Source of the DNA: Turbatrix aceti
Lineage: Eukaryota > Nematoda > Chromadorea > Rhabditida > Panagrolaimidae
Direction: 5' to 3'
Assembly: GCA_963969345.1 (NCBI GenBank)
Contig: OZ017768.1
Coordinates: 9,712,193 to 9,776,192 of the forward strand
Length of the DNA stretch: 64,000 bases
Shown: piece after piece, positions 46,846 through 58,139 of the stretch
Numbering within the stretch: position 1 is the stretch's first letter
Layout: every line of letters begins with the position of its first letter
The notes under the pieces: model-generated
What the model was told of the DNA's origin: nothing
Seen by the model: the letters and a program-made list of their open reading frames with translations, nothing else
Database searches by the model: none
Made by a program: the position numbers and the translations under genes

Positions 46846-47903
46846 ATGTGGTACGATTATATCGACTCCGGAAACATTCAACTAATCATCGCAACTTTTG
46901 TTACAATAGCGACTGTTGTGCTCTACAGTTTTATCGTTCAAACCATCTGGCGACAAAGGAAAAATGCAATTCTAGGATCTTTTTTTTTCCAAATGTTTGG
47001 CATTCTTTGCGTCAACAATTTAGTCTCATGTTTAATGTTTCTCTTCACAGGATACTGCTTCTCAGCATCAATTCCCTACTTTTTTCTGTCCAAGCTTCCC
47101 GAACGTCACGTTCTTATTACACTATCAATATTTTTGACGTTTTTTACACTATTTTTTAATCAGGTTCTAAACGCTTGGCTCACAGTCAATCGCCTGACCG
47201 CAGTAGTATTTGCTCTTCGGCATCGCATCAATTGGCAGGAGCTCAAGTACTACGTATTAGGAATAACTACCGTACTGTGTGTTCTGCTTAGTCTAAATGT
47301 TTGGTTTTCGGATTATGTCATTGAACCGGATGAGGGATACGATACATTTTCCTGGATGCCAAGAAAAACAAATTTTGTCGGCGGGCAGTTCAACATTCAG
47401 GTGAACCTGTTATTTGGTTGTGCAGCTATTGAGTTGACAACAAATCTTGCATCTATTGTATTTCTGTACAAACGACGGAAGAATGTTGAATCAACTAAGA
47501 TTCAGTCAAGTGATCGAGATCTCCTAATTTGTACACTGTTGATTTTTGTTTGCAAATTTGTTAGCATTTCGGGAAATGTATGAAATTTGGTATCCATATG
47601 TGTGTAAGACGTTTTTTTAGATCATACTCAGATTGCCAAAAGAATACGGTATAAACGAACTAGGTTATTATCTTGCTGTCAATGGATCATTTTTTGACGT
47701 TGTTGTTCCTGGATGGATTCTTTTAATTGGAAGCAAACAGATGCGTGTTGCTTTGGTAAGCCACTAATCTTAAGATAGTTTAATGCTATTGTCCTTTTCA
47801 GAAGTCAACACTCAATTCGAAAAGCATGTCGTCGGTCGTTGGAAACAGTACCGGTAACGCGAACATTGTCAGTGGACCGCGAGCACAACCTCAAAATTCT
47901 TAA
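46846..47903 (+). CDS. SR15: block II Srg-superfamily 7TM chemoreceptor
   Basis: Exons 46846-47577, 47621-47755 and 47802-47903 give 322 residues. It has MWYDYIDSGN, ILGSFFFQMF, LPERHVLITL (Val for Phe), VNRLTAVVF, LNVWFSDYV, SWMPRKTNFVGGQFNIQVN, SSDRDLLICT and SISGN. TM7 is NGSFFDVVVPGWILLIGSK and the tail carries NANIVSGPRAQPQNS. The first intron is only 43 nt. Last + strand receptor before the strand switch. Confidence 0.93.
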
Positions 47904-48436
47904 AAATGATGCAACAAGATGTATGTATGTATAAAAACTATTTGTAAATAAAGGGGCGGAGTTAACAACATTTTTTCTATAATTATAAATATGCATATAT
48001 ATAAATAAGCTTGTTATATTATAAATAGTAACGGTATCTTTTTCGGAGTCAGTTTACAATGCTTCGAGGAATCTTTTGATTTTTACGTCTTTGATCTGTA
48101 CTTTGAAATCTCCTGATTTTTTCCATTTTCCAACACAGTGCCTTTGAGTCTAAGGTACAAGACAGTACAAAATAGAAATGAAACGCCCATTTATTAAATT
48201 GGCTACAAGTGTGGTATTTGTTGTAAATATTCTTGTATTGAGGGCGTAAGAAGGTGCACATATGACTGTGACCTTCCGGAGTAATGTGTTTGCATAATAC
48301 ACATGTTTGTGTTCATTTATTTTATTGAACATCCTACTGTAAAATTACGGAAAATACATTTTTGTTTGTACGCACGATAACTTTTGTGCGTCTCTCATTT
48401 CTGTAAGTTCAAACTCGCATTAATTTTTGATGTTAG
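47904..48436. other. Convergent intergenic region (SR15 / SR16)
   Basis: 3' ends of SR15 (+) and SR16 (-) face each other here. AT-rich, with AATAAA signals on both strands and no gene. Confidence 0.5.
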
Positions 48437-51400
48437 TTACGGCTGGTTTTGAGGATTAGTGTGTACTCCGCTAACCGTCGAGATATATGTATCCTTATTT
48501 GCCATCGCCGATGGAATAGGAAAAATCGACACTTTTGCCTGAAAAATTGCATTTCTCACATCGATCACAAAATTATTATAGAGCAAAAATATACTTTTTA
48601 AAACATACTGTTACGTGTAGTGTGCACGTTGTGCACACTGAGACGTGGCTCCTCCTCCTCTGGGGAAATGGCTGCCTCGCAGCCCGGAGAACGAGAGAGA
48701 CCAGTTGTGTAGTAGCTTATCGATACTATCAAGTTGTATTGGATCCAAATAAAGAGTTCCTAATAAGACCGAGCACTACATAACATTGTGGAGGTCCTAC
48801 CCGGCCTCCTGTCTTCCAGCCCCCGCGGAATAAACAGGAGGTCGGGGACGCATATTTTGTTTTCTTTTGTAATTACGGGTACCTCCGAAACTATCTGTTG
48901 TTGTAATGTTGTCTTCATGCCGATTTTCTACACACTATCTATTTTTACTGGTATTTGAATTGTCGTCAGGTATTTTATTGGTTTTGCGGACATCGAATGA
49001 AGAAATGCGCGTTGGCATTCGGAATCGCTGGTCCAAGGCTAGCTTAAAAACAGCCTTCAAGAAAAAAAATGGTGTAGCAGAAACAAAGAACCACCAGGAT
49101 GGTGAGTCAAAGCTCTCATAAAATCGTCTCTACATCAGAAATGGCGAGGAAGGGATTCCCTCGACCCCTGCGCAGTTGTACTTAACAAACGACAACTAAT
49201 CACCATTCAGTTTTATTTCCATACAAAAGTCGGACCAAACAAGTATTTTTTTATCAAAACATGAGACGATTAAGCGATTCAACATCGAATGAAATTTATT
49301 ACTATTTTATCAAGCATGCAAAGAGAGCAGAACCCCCCACAGCATTTCGTTCCGCCGAGGATGGCGCCCCTCGACGTGGTCATTCGGTTAACAGTTCGCA
49401 ACAGACCAATCAATTTATTTGATAACACCAAAGCCAGTGAAATCAACAAATTACATGATCAGAACACATCGGCAACAGAGGGTAGTCTTCAGACTCAACC
49501 ACAGCTAGTCATCGGCCACCAGATCACAGCGGCACCGACAGATGCGGCAACATCGCCGGCAACCGCGGATGACACGCTGACAAACCCAGAAGACCAGCTG
49601 GAAAAACAGCTCGATGCCGTGGAGCACGTGGAAAACGTGGCAAAAGACGAGAAAATTCAGGATCGCCAACAAACCAAGGAATACAATCCAGTTGCGCTCC
49701 ATCACGGTACAGGATGGACGCATCAAGGCGTGCGGCATCTCTTGCGAAGCGTGGACGCAAAAGACCGGTGCCGTCCAGCTGAAGGACTGCGTAGTAAAAT
49801 ACAGCCGAAGACAATCAAAGACACCTACCCGTGCGGACGCAGACACAGATTGTTTGGAGGGCAGTAGCCGCAGAACGTGAGGTTCGTCTCGACCCACTTC
49901 AAGACGGCAGCGTTTGGGATGTCCTCGGACATGTTAGCAGACAACTAATTCGCAGAATAGCAATGTGATCTACTGACAAAAATTGTCCTTGCGATGCTTA
50001 CAGTCACGAAGTGACCGAAGGAGGGATCCCATTGCATAAGTAGATCCGCAATCACCCTCAAAGGAAAATCCATCTGGCAGCGCCTCATTAACATTTGTCA
50101 CCTGCCGAGGCTCACTGTCAAAAAACAACAGTTCAATGCATCTCTGTCCTTCGATTGCTCCGCGCGTTCAGAGAAAGTCTTTATCGCCAGAAAAGAAAAA
50201 TACGCTCAGCAGGAAAGCGAAAAAAAAAACCAGAAATAACCGCACAAGGCATCAAACATCATCCCAGCCACTAACACGTGAACGAGGCGATGTCAAGGGA
50301 GTTAGTGCGATAATAACAACTGAGCAGGCACGCTCAACTGCAATTCTCTCCACAACAACGCCGAAACAAACAAGTTCTCTTCCGAGAAAAATGCAAAGCG
50401 GAAAGAGAAAAACGAGCAAAGTCACGTACGGCGGCCTACTGTGTTTCCAAAAATAAAAATAAGGCATCAGAAATCTGGCAATAACCTCAAATGCATCAAA
50501 CATCATCCCGAAAGGCGGAGAAGAACAACAAGAAAGGGAGAATAAACTTGACAGCGACATTCACACTCCCCGGCGGCGCGGTTGTTGTCATCTCGCGTGT
50601 GGTAGTATGATATTACGGAACCAGCGCGTGATCCCTTATAACGAACCTAAAGCCCGACGCCGATTACAGAACCCCACTCTGGCCAACAACAGCGTCTTGG
50701 GTTATTTCTTCGGAAATAACGACGAGGAACAAGAAGAAGTTCAGGAAGCTCGACAGGAAATGGCCCAGCGACGGCGAAACCGTTCGTTCCACGACCTCGC
50801 CCCGTTCGACGGCTCAACGAGTTTGCCCGCCTTTATCAAACTCTTCAACCGGCTGGCAACAGCATCTGCATGGGACCCGGAAGAGCTCGTTGAGATCTTC
50901 CCCATTTACCTGCGCGGCTCGCCATTGGCCGCGTGGGAACAAGTCCCCGACAACCACAAGGAAGAATGGGAGGATGCGCTGGCGGAATGGGCCGCCCGAC
51001 TCCCGCGAAACAACGCCCCAGAACGAGCCCGTACCCAGCTGGCCAACCGGAAGCAGAAGGTTGGTGAGTCGGTAATGGAGCTCGCACAGGCAATGCGGGA
51101 CCTAGCGGATACCGCCTACCCGGAAGCACACTTCACCCAAGAGGTGAAGGAGCAGCTAATAAAGGAAACGCTCCGTTATAACCTTCAACCAAAACTGAGG
51201 CAATTGGTACGCAATCGTCCCGCAGCAGCCACCCTGGACGAGGAGATTAACCTGGCCGCTGAACAAGAAGCCGTGCTGCAAGAAGGACAAGATGAAGAAG
51301 ACGCAATCATTGCATTCGCTCGCCTGGATCTCCAAAATCGACGCACGTACAACGGTGCACCCTCTCGCGGCGGATGGCAACGGCGTGGAAATTCCTGGCG

Positions 51401-54400
51401 AGGTTACGGAAACAGCAACCCGGGACAGTTCCAAACGCCCCGCGACTCTCAAAGAGCTTCGCAGCCTCATCGGTGCGCTTAGTTACTTTCGACGCTTCAT
51501 TCCAAAGTTCGCAGAAGTCATGCATCCCATGTACGATTTGACCAAGCAAGACAAAGATGTGAGCAAAGAATGGACTGCCGAACACGACACTGCACTGGAA
51601 CATGTCAAGCAGTTATTGGCGTCGGCACCAACATTGGCCGCGCCACGTGTCATGTTACCATTCGTCATCGAGACAGATGCGTCGGCGAAAGGAGTAGCGG
51701 CCGTACTTTTGCAAGAACACGAAGACGGTCAACACCCCGTAGCCTTCGCGTCACGCAAGCTCAATCGACACGAAGCAAACTATCCAGCAGTCGAAACTGA
51801 GGCGTTGGCGATTGTTTTCGCCATCAAAGAATTCCGCTGCTACGTAGAAGGCGCGCCTGAATCTGTACTGAGAACAGACAATAGCGCCCTCACTGCTCTG
51901 CTCAGACGAAAAGACCTCACCGGACGCCTAGCTAAATACCAGATGGTCATCCAGGACGCCAACTTGAAGATTGAACATAGGTCAGGGAAGTCCAATCTTT
52001 GGTGCGACCATGTAAGCAGGTATCCGACGGAACAACAGGTCAATGCAGTCATGGCACCACCAGAAGTCACAATCGAGAAGATTCAAGCAGAACAGAACAA
52101 TGACCCGGAGACAAAAATGATATTGTTATTTCTCAACAACCCCGTCGGCGACAATCCACTACCCAAGCAGATCCGCACACGTGTCAAGATTCAGGAAGGC
52201 ACTATTGTGCTGACCACCAAAGGTAACAAGAAGAATCGCCTTTGGATTCCCACCACGCTACGTCGAGCCATTTTCAATGATTTCCATAGCCTGATTACAC
52301 AAGGCGGACATCTTGGACAAGCACGCACACTCGACAAGATCAAAGATCGTGCGTACTGGCCAGCAATGGACGCCGACGTTGCTAAATGGACAAAAGAATG
52401 CGTCATCTGTCACCAAGCAAAAACGAAAGCAGGTGACCGCCAAGCGACTCCAATACAGCCGATCCCACCGGCTACGCAACCGATGGAGCGAGTCCACATA
52501 GATCTGCTGGGACCGCTCCCCATAACGACGAAGGAAAACCGTTACGTATTGGCCGTCATCGACGCTTTTTCGAAGTTCCTATGGGTCATGCCACTGACAA
52601 ACATCACAGCAGACACAGTCATCAACGCGTTTATCGCAAATGTCATTGCCGTGGCCGGCGTCCCAACACTTGTCGTCAGCGATAACGGACGTCAATTTGT
52701 GAGTGCGGCCTTTATTGACTTGGGGAGGGCGATGGGCTTCGAACATAGAACCACGACCCCATACCACCCCCAGGCCAATGGCCAAGTTGAACGCTCTAAC
52801 CGAACAATTGGCCACATCATCCGAAGCGCAGTAATGGAAGCAACCGAAGTCGAATGGGACATCGCTCTACCATTCGCACAAATGGCCTATAACACGGCTA
52901 CTCACGAGGCAACAGGGTTAGACCCTTTCCAGGTCATGTACCTGAGAGCGCCTCAGCTTCCATCAGACAACTTCCTACGCCTAGCAGACACAGAAACAAA
53001 CTCCGCGCATATGCACGCTACAGCTGGAGCAGCACTTCGAATGTGGGAAACAATTCATAAAAAGCTGCAGACGCAAAATGAGCAGATGAAACGCAGCGCG
53101 GATCGCCAAAGAAAAGCCACTGAAAAGAAGATCCAAATCGGAGATCGAGTCCTGGTTACCGTCGACTACATGCCGCGTCAAAACAAGTTTTCCCCAAAAT
53201 GGCGGGGACCCTTCGAAGTCACCGCTTTGCGTAACAAGAACGTACAGCTCGACGACAACACTTGGACTCACATTGATAAAATCAAACTCATGCATATACC
53301 TTAGTAATCATGCTTAACCCATATAACCACTTTTGTAATCCCGCTTACGCTTTGTACACTGTACCACAACCTCCCTTGGGATCTGGGAATGACGGGGACG
53401 TCATTTCTCCCGGGTGGGGAGGATGTTACGTGTAGTGTGCACGTTGTGCACACTGAGACGTGGCTCCTCCTCCTCTGGGGAAATGGCTGCCTCGCAGCCC
53501 GGAGAACGAGAGAGACCAGTTGTGTAGTAGCTTATCGATACTATCAAGTTGTATTGGATCCAAATAAAGAGTTCCTAATAAGACCGAGCACTACATAACA
53601 ATACCATTGCTGTTCGGAGATGTGAACTTCCAAAAAACAAAATCCATCCGGGTAAAATCATGTCCAAAAATGAGCCGTTAATTGTCAAGTTGAAACCAAG
53701 GAAATTTAGATAGCCGCCATACGGAAATCTTATGAAGAACTAAAACAATGTGTACTAAATACTCATAAATATACAACAAATCTTTCTTTCTTACCTGTCC
53801 AGAAACATTAATAAATTTGCATAAGAAAATAATTATGGTACAAATACACAAATCACGATCACTTCTTTGAATCTGTGTAGCCCCAGACTTTCTGAGATGA
53901 CGATACAGGGAAATAGTTGAAATCAGGTTAACAACTGTTTCGTATGCCATGAGGAACAATACAAGACTCGCTTGAATATTTCCCTGTGCTCCGAGAAAAG
54001 TATCGTTTATTTGCCGCCACCCAAATTTTCCGTCGACCGCATTTTTTACAATCAAGTAGTCCGCGAACCACACATTTATTGTCAACAGAAAGGCTAATGT
54101 TGCCGAAATAACCAGAACATACGGTTTGAGCAAATCCCATTGAACAATTGATCCGAGTGAAAACACAACGGCTGTGAGCCTGTTTGTCGAGAGCCAAGCG
54201 TACAATATGACACCAAAGTTATTTGTAATAAACGAAAACCAAATAATGAAAGTTATGATAAAGTGATTTTGAGGAAGCAGTGATAGGAGGCCTTCTGCGA
54301 CCGATGCAGAAAATAAGTATAACGTCATAATGAATAATACGCTTGCAAATGCGTTGTTCACAGCTTGAACTGCAAATATTTGGAAGAAAAACGATCCTAG

Positions 54401-54532
54401 AATGGCTTTGTTTTTACGCAACCGCCAGACAGTGTACACAATACAAACATAGAGAAATGCGGTCATCAAAGCGATTAGTATCGCAATGAAGAGCTGAATA
54501 TTTCCTAGCTCGAATATAGATTTGTAAGTCAT
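48437..54532 (-). CDS. SR16: block III chemoreceptor with a 5-kb retrotransposon in intron 2
   Basis: Exons on the - strand: 54532-53795, 53739-53605 and 48538-48437, giving 324 residues with no break. It has FELGN at the N-terminus, AILGSFFFQIF, LLPQNHFIITF, STNRLTAVVF, INVWFADY, FLGAQGNIQ, RSDRDLCICT and NVSGQ. TM7 is NGSFLDMILPGWILFFGSS. The tail has ISTVSGVHTNPQNQP, matching the tails of SR17-SR21. Intron 2 is now 5,066 nt because a complete LTR element lies in it in antisense orientation. Four bases separate the exon end from the LTR. The coding exons are intact, so function depends on splicing across the insert. Confidence 0.85.
48609..48785 (+). repeat. 5' LTR (177 bp)
   Basis: TGTTACGTG...CATAACA. 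It contains a short palindrome (GTGCACGTTGTGCAC) and an AATAAAGAG signal. It matches the 3' LTR base for base as far as I can compare. Confidence 0.95.
48786..50606 (+). other. Long leader of the LTR element
   Basis: 1.8 kb between the LTR and gag. A primer-binding site should lie at the start (TGGAGGTCCTACCCGG, 48789-48804); the tRNA is not identified. An ORF at 49289-49867 (Gln/Thr/Ala-rich, 192 residues) has no motif I recognise. It may be an accessory ORF or chance. Confidence 0.45.
50607..51482 (+). CDS. Gag of the Ty3/gypsy element (C-terminus altered by deletion)
   Basis: 291 residues. The capsid-type core starts near residue 70 (FDGSTSLPAFIKLFNRLA, then WDPEELVEIFPIYLRGSP, AAWEQVP and a QKVGESVMELAQAMRDLA helix), which is the Ty3/gypsy gag arrangement. 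A Gly/Arg-rich stretch near residues 250-275 follows. The last residues come from pol sequence read in the wrong frame after the deletion junction near 51435, and the CCHC zinc knuckle is absent. Confidence 0.85.
   Translation: MILRNQRVIPYNEPKARRRLQNPTLANNSVLGYFFGNNDEEQEEVQEARQEMAQRRRNRSFHDLAPFDGSTSLPAFIKLFNRLATASAWDPEELVEIFPIYLRGSPLAAWEQVPDNHKEEWEDALAEWAARLPRNNAPERARTQLANRKQKVGESVMELAQAMRDLADTAYPEAHFTQEVKEQLIKETLRYNLQPKLRQLVRNRPAAATLDEEINLAAEQEAVLQEGQDEEDAIIAFARLDLQNRRTYNGAPSRGGWQRRGNSWRGYGNSNPGQFQTPRDSQRASQPHRCA
51438..53304 (+). pseudogene. Truncated pol: RT C-terminus, RNase H and integrase
   Basis: The frame is open from gag sequence, but true pol homology begins at ATLKELRSLIGALSYFRRFI (end of RT). 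RNase H follows, with ETDASAKG, VETEALA, LRTDN and CDHVSRYP holding the acidic residues. Integrase has an HHCC-type finger (GGHLGQARTLDKI, YWPAMD, CVICHQAK), a core with HIDLLGPLP, VVSDNGRQF and YHPQANGQVERSNRTI for D, D and E, and a C-terminal WRGPFEV segment. Protease and the RT palm are missing. Stop at 53302-53304. Confidence 0.9.
53412..53423 (+). other. Polypurine tract
   Basis: GGGTGGGGAGGA lies immediately before the 3' LTR, as expected for plus-strand priming. Confidence 0.8.
53424..53600 (+). repeat. 3' LTR (177 bp)
   Basis: Same length and sequence as 48609-48785. It ends four bases short of SR16 exon 2. Confidence 0.95.
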
Positions 54533-55212
54533 GTCAGATAAGTATGATATGTGACTACTTTTAGAATATAAATATAACAAATGTTGGATAGACTTTCTTG
54601 AACCTGTTCTTTTCAAAATATGAGTTATATATGAAACACTTCGGGAGAACGTTCGATCCTAATGTAGTCATAAGTAACGATGACAAAGCTTTTTATAGTT
54701 TGTATTTTTTTGGTGTTAAGAATGAAAAAATAAGAACGTAGTCACTCAAAAACTGCATACTGCACCGGTAAATCACGCAAGATTGCGCGCAATAAACATT
54801 GTAGTTATAAAATGAATCACATTGTTGCAGGTTCCAATAGAGTCCAGTTGAGAATTGCGGGGCGGTAAAGTATTAAATTTTTAGTGACGGTTGTGGTTTC
54901 GGTCCGAATATAGAAACCTTTTATTCGGATTTGTTTTTTTTGGTTAAGGTACATACTTGAAAAAAAATCTAATTTGGATTCTGATATGTGATGCCAAAGG
55001 TTTACCAAAGCTTTATGACCTTGCGATGTGTGACCTTGCGTGTAAGTTTGTTTCGTTAGCTGGCGTGATAACCTTTTTATTGTTATTGACAATAAATTCG
55101 GAGAACTTGGACACAATGGTCTTAAATACAGTGAAAAGTGAAAAAAAAAACTTTTCACCGTATTTAAGACCATTGAAAAGTGAAAAATCCAAAATGAATT
55201 TTTAGAATTCTT
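54533..55212. other. Intergenic region upstream of SR16
   Basis: AT-rich. It holds a 25-bp-arm inverted repeat at 55115-55174. No gene is seen; small ORFs here lack motifs. Confidence 0.5.
55115..55174. repeat. Inverted repeat with A-rich loop
   Basis: Arms 55115-55139 (AATGGTCTTAAATACAGTGA...) and 55150-55174 pair over 25 bases with one mismatch, around a loop of about 10 A-rich bases. It could form a strong hairpin in RNA. Confidence 0.85.
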
Positions 55213-56325
55213 TTATAGTGCTGGATGACTTTGAGAATTTGTCTGTGTCTGTGTTCCGCTAATGGCGGGCACAAAGAATTTCTTATTGGACGAATTTGCT
55301 ATCGCCGATAGATTTCCAATATGAGTAGCCTTCGACTGAAAAATTGTAAACAGTAAAAAATCGTACATATATTGTATGGAAGATAAAGTCAAACTAACCA
55401 TTGCAATTCGAAGATGTGAACTCCCAAAAAACAATATCCACCCCGGCAAAATCATGTCCAAAAAAGAGCCGTTAATTACCAAATTGAAACCAAGAGAGTG
55501 TATAAATGTACCAAATGGAAATCTTATGAAAAGCTAAAAAACATAAATATAGTCATTTTTGTACGTTTTTTAGTGATTTCAAATGTTTTTTACCTGTCCA
55601 GTAACATTAATAAATTTACATAAAAATATAACCAGAGTACAAATACACAAATCACGATCGCTTCTCTGAATTTCTATAGCCCCAGAAATCTTAATATGAC
55701 GATATAAGGATACTGTAGACATAAGATTGACAACTGTTTCATAGGACATGCAGCAAAACAAAAGGGTTGTCTGAATATTTCCCTGCGGCCCGAGGAAAGT
55801 AGAGCTCGCTTGCCGCCACCAAAATTCTTTTCCATTGATTTCAATAACATAGCCTGCTAACCAACAATTAATTGTGAGGACGCTAGCTAAGATTGCCGAA
55901 AAAACTAGGACAAATGGTTTAAGCAAATTCCAGTTAAATTTTGATCTGAGTGTTAAAACCACAGCTGTTAGTCTGTTGGTCGATAACCAAGCGTACAGTA
56001 AAACGCCAAAATTGTTTGTTGTAAACGTTAGCCAAATAATCAAAGTTATGAGGAAGTGACTGCGGGGAAGCTTTGGTAGGATGCGTTCTGCAACGGTTGC
56101 TGAGAAAAAGTATCCTGTAATGAGAAATAATACACTGGCAAACGCGTTGTTAATTGCTTGGATTGCAAATATCTGGAAGAAAAACGACCCCAGTGTGGCA
56201 TTCTTTTTCCGGTATCTCCAAATAGTAAATACAATACAACCATACAGCATGTCAGATATTAGAGTAATTAGTATTGCAATTATCAGCTGAATGTTTCCAA
56301 ATTCAAATAATGAACAGTAAGCCAT
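55213..56325 (-). CDS. SR17: block III Srg-superfamily 7TM chemoreceptor
   Basis: Exons 56325-55594, 55533-55399 and 55335-55213 give 329 residues. It has FEFGN, ATLGSFFFQIFAIQ, LPRSHFLITL, STNRLTAVVL, INCWLAGY, FLGPQGNIQ, RSDRDLCICT and NVTGQ. TM7 is NGSFLDMILPGWILFFGSS. The tail reads FVPAISGTQTQTNSQSHPAL. NCWLAGY replaces the more usual NVWFADY after TM4. Introns are 60 and 63 nt. Confidence 0.93.
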
Positions 56326-56741
56326 GTTGTGTGACTGACAGTTTAAAAGAAATTTGTTGAAGTCAGAAATTATAAAGGAGTTGAGATATCAATTTATTAA
56401 GACAGTCTAGTTAACGTTAACAACGGTTTTTTGTGTTTTTTTGTACTTTATAAAAACGTGCAAAACAGAAGAAATACAATTTTCACGTGACAATTTTGAT
56501 TTGATGTATAATAACGCTCATAAATAAAAGAATAGAAAACTATGAAATTTTGAAAATCAACAATTTTGATTGCAGAACAAAAATACGGCACTCTTTGAGT
56601 TTATTTACATATTTACGTCAGCCAAAAAAACAACATTTTTTTGTTTATTATAAATAATTATTTATTACGTCAAATTCTTATCGCGTTCATAAAACTTTAC
56701 ATTTTTGTATGTATCCACTTAAATCTATGTATACGTCAAGT
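56326..56741. other. Intergenic region upstream of SR17
   Basis: AT-rich. A TCACGTGACA palindromic E-box-like site lies near 56484, on the side expected for an SR17 promoter. No gene is seen. Confidence 0.45.
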
Positions 56742-57874
56742 CTAAAATGTGTGACCTATCCTCGGAGATTGTGTGTATGTGTGTACTAAGCTGCTATTAG
56801 CTCGAACAAACATTCTTTTTCGAGGCAAATTTGCTTTCGACGTTAATTTTGGAAAAATAGATAATTTTGTCTGAAAATGACAATCTACATATTTAGCATT
56901 CCGTACAGAACAACAACTCACCATTGCAATTCTGAGTTGCGAACTTCCGAAGAACAAAATCCATCCTGGCAAAATCATGTCCAAAAATGTGCCGTTGACT
57001 GCCAAGATAAATCCTAATTCGCTTGCAAATGTATTGTACGGGAGCCGGGATAAAAACTAAAAACAATTATCTTTTGATTTGGGTTTTTAACATAACTTTC
57101 TTTCAAATTTTTTTTATAAACAACACAATAACAATTTTACTGACTTGCCCAATAACGTTGATAAATTTGCACAAGAAAATAATAAGCGTACAAATAACTA
57201 AATCACGATCACTTTTTTGTATAGCAGTAGTGTCAGAGTTCTTTCGGTGACGATAAAGCGAGTACAATGGCAACCAGGTTGATAACTGTTTCGTATGCAA
57301 TGATACAGAATAGCAAAATAGTTTGAACGTTGCTCTGTTTTCCAATAAAGGTTACGTTCATCTGTCGCCAAGTAAATAATTTTATCCCATTTATTCTTAC
57401 AATTGTGTAATTAGCAAACCAAACATTTACGGTTAGGACACATGCTAAGAATAATGAAATAACAATGACATAAAATTTTATTGAATTCCAGTTAATCTTT
57501 GATCTGAGAAACAAAACCACAACTGTTAGCCTGTTTGTCGACAACCAAGCGTACAGTATGACACCAAAATTATTCGTAGTGAACGTCAGCCAGATCATCA
57601 ATGTTATAAAAAAGTGGCTTTGTGGCAACAGTGGTATTACACCCTTCGCAACAGATGCCGAAAAAACATGCCCTGTCATGATGATAACTATACTGGCAAC
57701 TGAATTATTTATTGCCTGAATTGCAAATATTTGGAAGAAAAAAGATCCCAGAATGGTATTCTTTCTACGGTACCGCCAGACGATGTACACGATACACGCA
57801 TACAGGTATACGGATATTAGAGCAATTGGTATCACAACAAACAACTGAATGTTTCCAAATTCAAGTAATGCCAT
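56742..57874 (-). pseudogene. SR18: block III chemoreceptor with a one-base frameshift
   Basis: Exons 57874-57145, 57056-56922 and 56870-56742. It starts MALLEFGN and keeps TILGSFFFQIFAIQ, LPQSHFFITL, STNRLTVVVL, VNVWFANY and FIGKQSNVQT. At about 57261-57263 one extra base, compared with SR19 and SR20 (ATTGTACTCGCT against ATTGTATCGCT), shifts the frame in the TM5-loop region (AIV/SLYRHRK). After it, SDRDLVICT, NVIGQ, exon 2 (NGTFLDMILPGWILFFGSS) and exon 3 are open. Intron 1 uses GTCAGT. A single sequencing error would also explain it. Confidence 0.82.
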
Positions 57875-58139
57875 GACAGTTGTACAGCTGGAGCCACCAG
57901 CCTGCAGGTACACAAACAAAAGCAAATCAACTATTTTGTTTTCTTTGGTCTAATTAATTAGTGGAAACAAAATTTTTTTATAAATTGTTTTTATTATAAT
58001 TCTGCTAGCCAAAAATCTTTTTTTGTATGTATATTGTAAATAACTATGACGTCAACTACTTCTATTAAGTCAAGTTCACGAAACTATACTTTTTTGTTTG
58101 TACGCACCTGAATCCATCCAGCAAGTCTAAATGTGTGAC

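Larger units (their letters stand above)
48609..53600 (+). mobile_element. Ty3/gypsy LTR retrotransposon, internally deleted, in SR16 intron
   Basis: 4,992 bp bounded by two 177-bp LTRs that read identical, with ATAC duplicated outside (48605-48608 and 53601-53604). The order is 5' LTR, long leader, gag, fused remnant of pol (RT thumb region, RNase H, integrase), purine tract and 3' LTR. The gag-to-pol join removes the zinc-knuckle, protease and reverse-transcriptase catalytic part, so the copy cannot move alone. Identical LTRs point to a very recent insertion. Confidence 0.95.

Noticed and set aside
50136..50560. ORFs in the LTR element leader as host genes
   Set aside because: They lie inside the element, are Lys/Arg- or Ser-rich and overlap each other without a conserved motif.
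51292..51437. First ~48 codons of the long pol frame as real pol
   Set aside because: They are gag sequence read in the wrong frame; pol homology starts only after the deletion junction.
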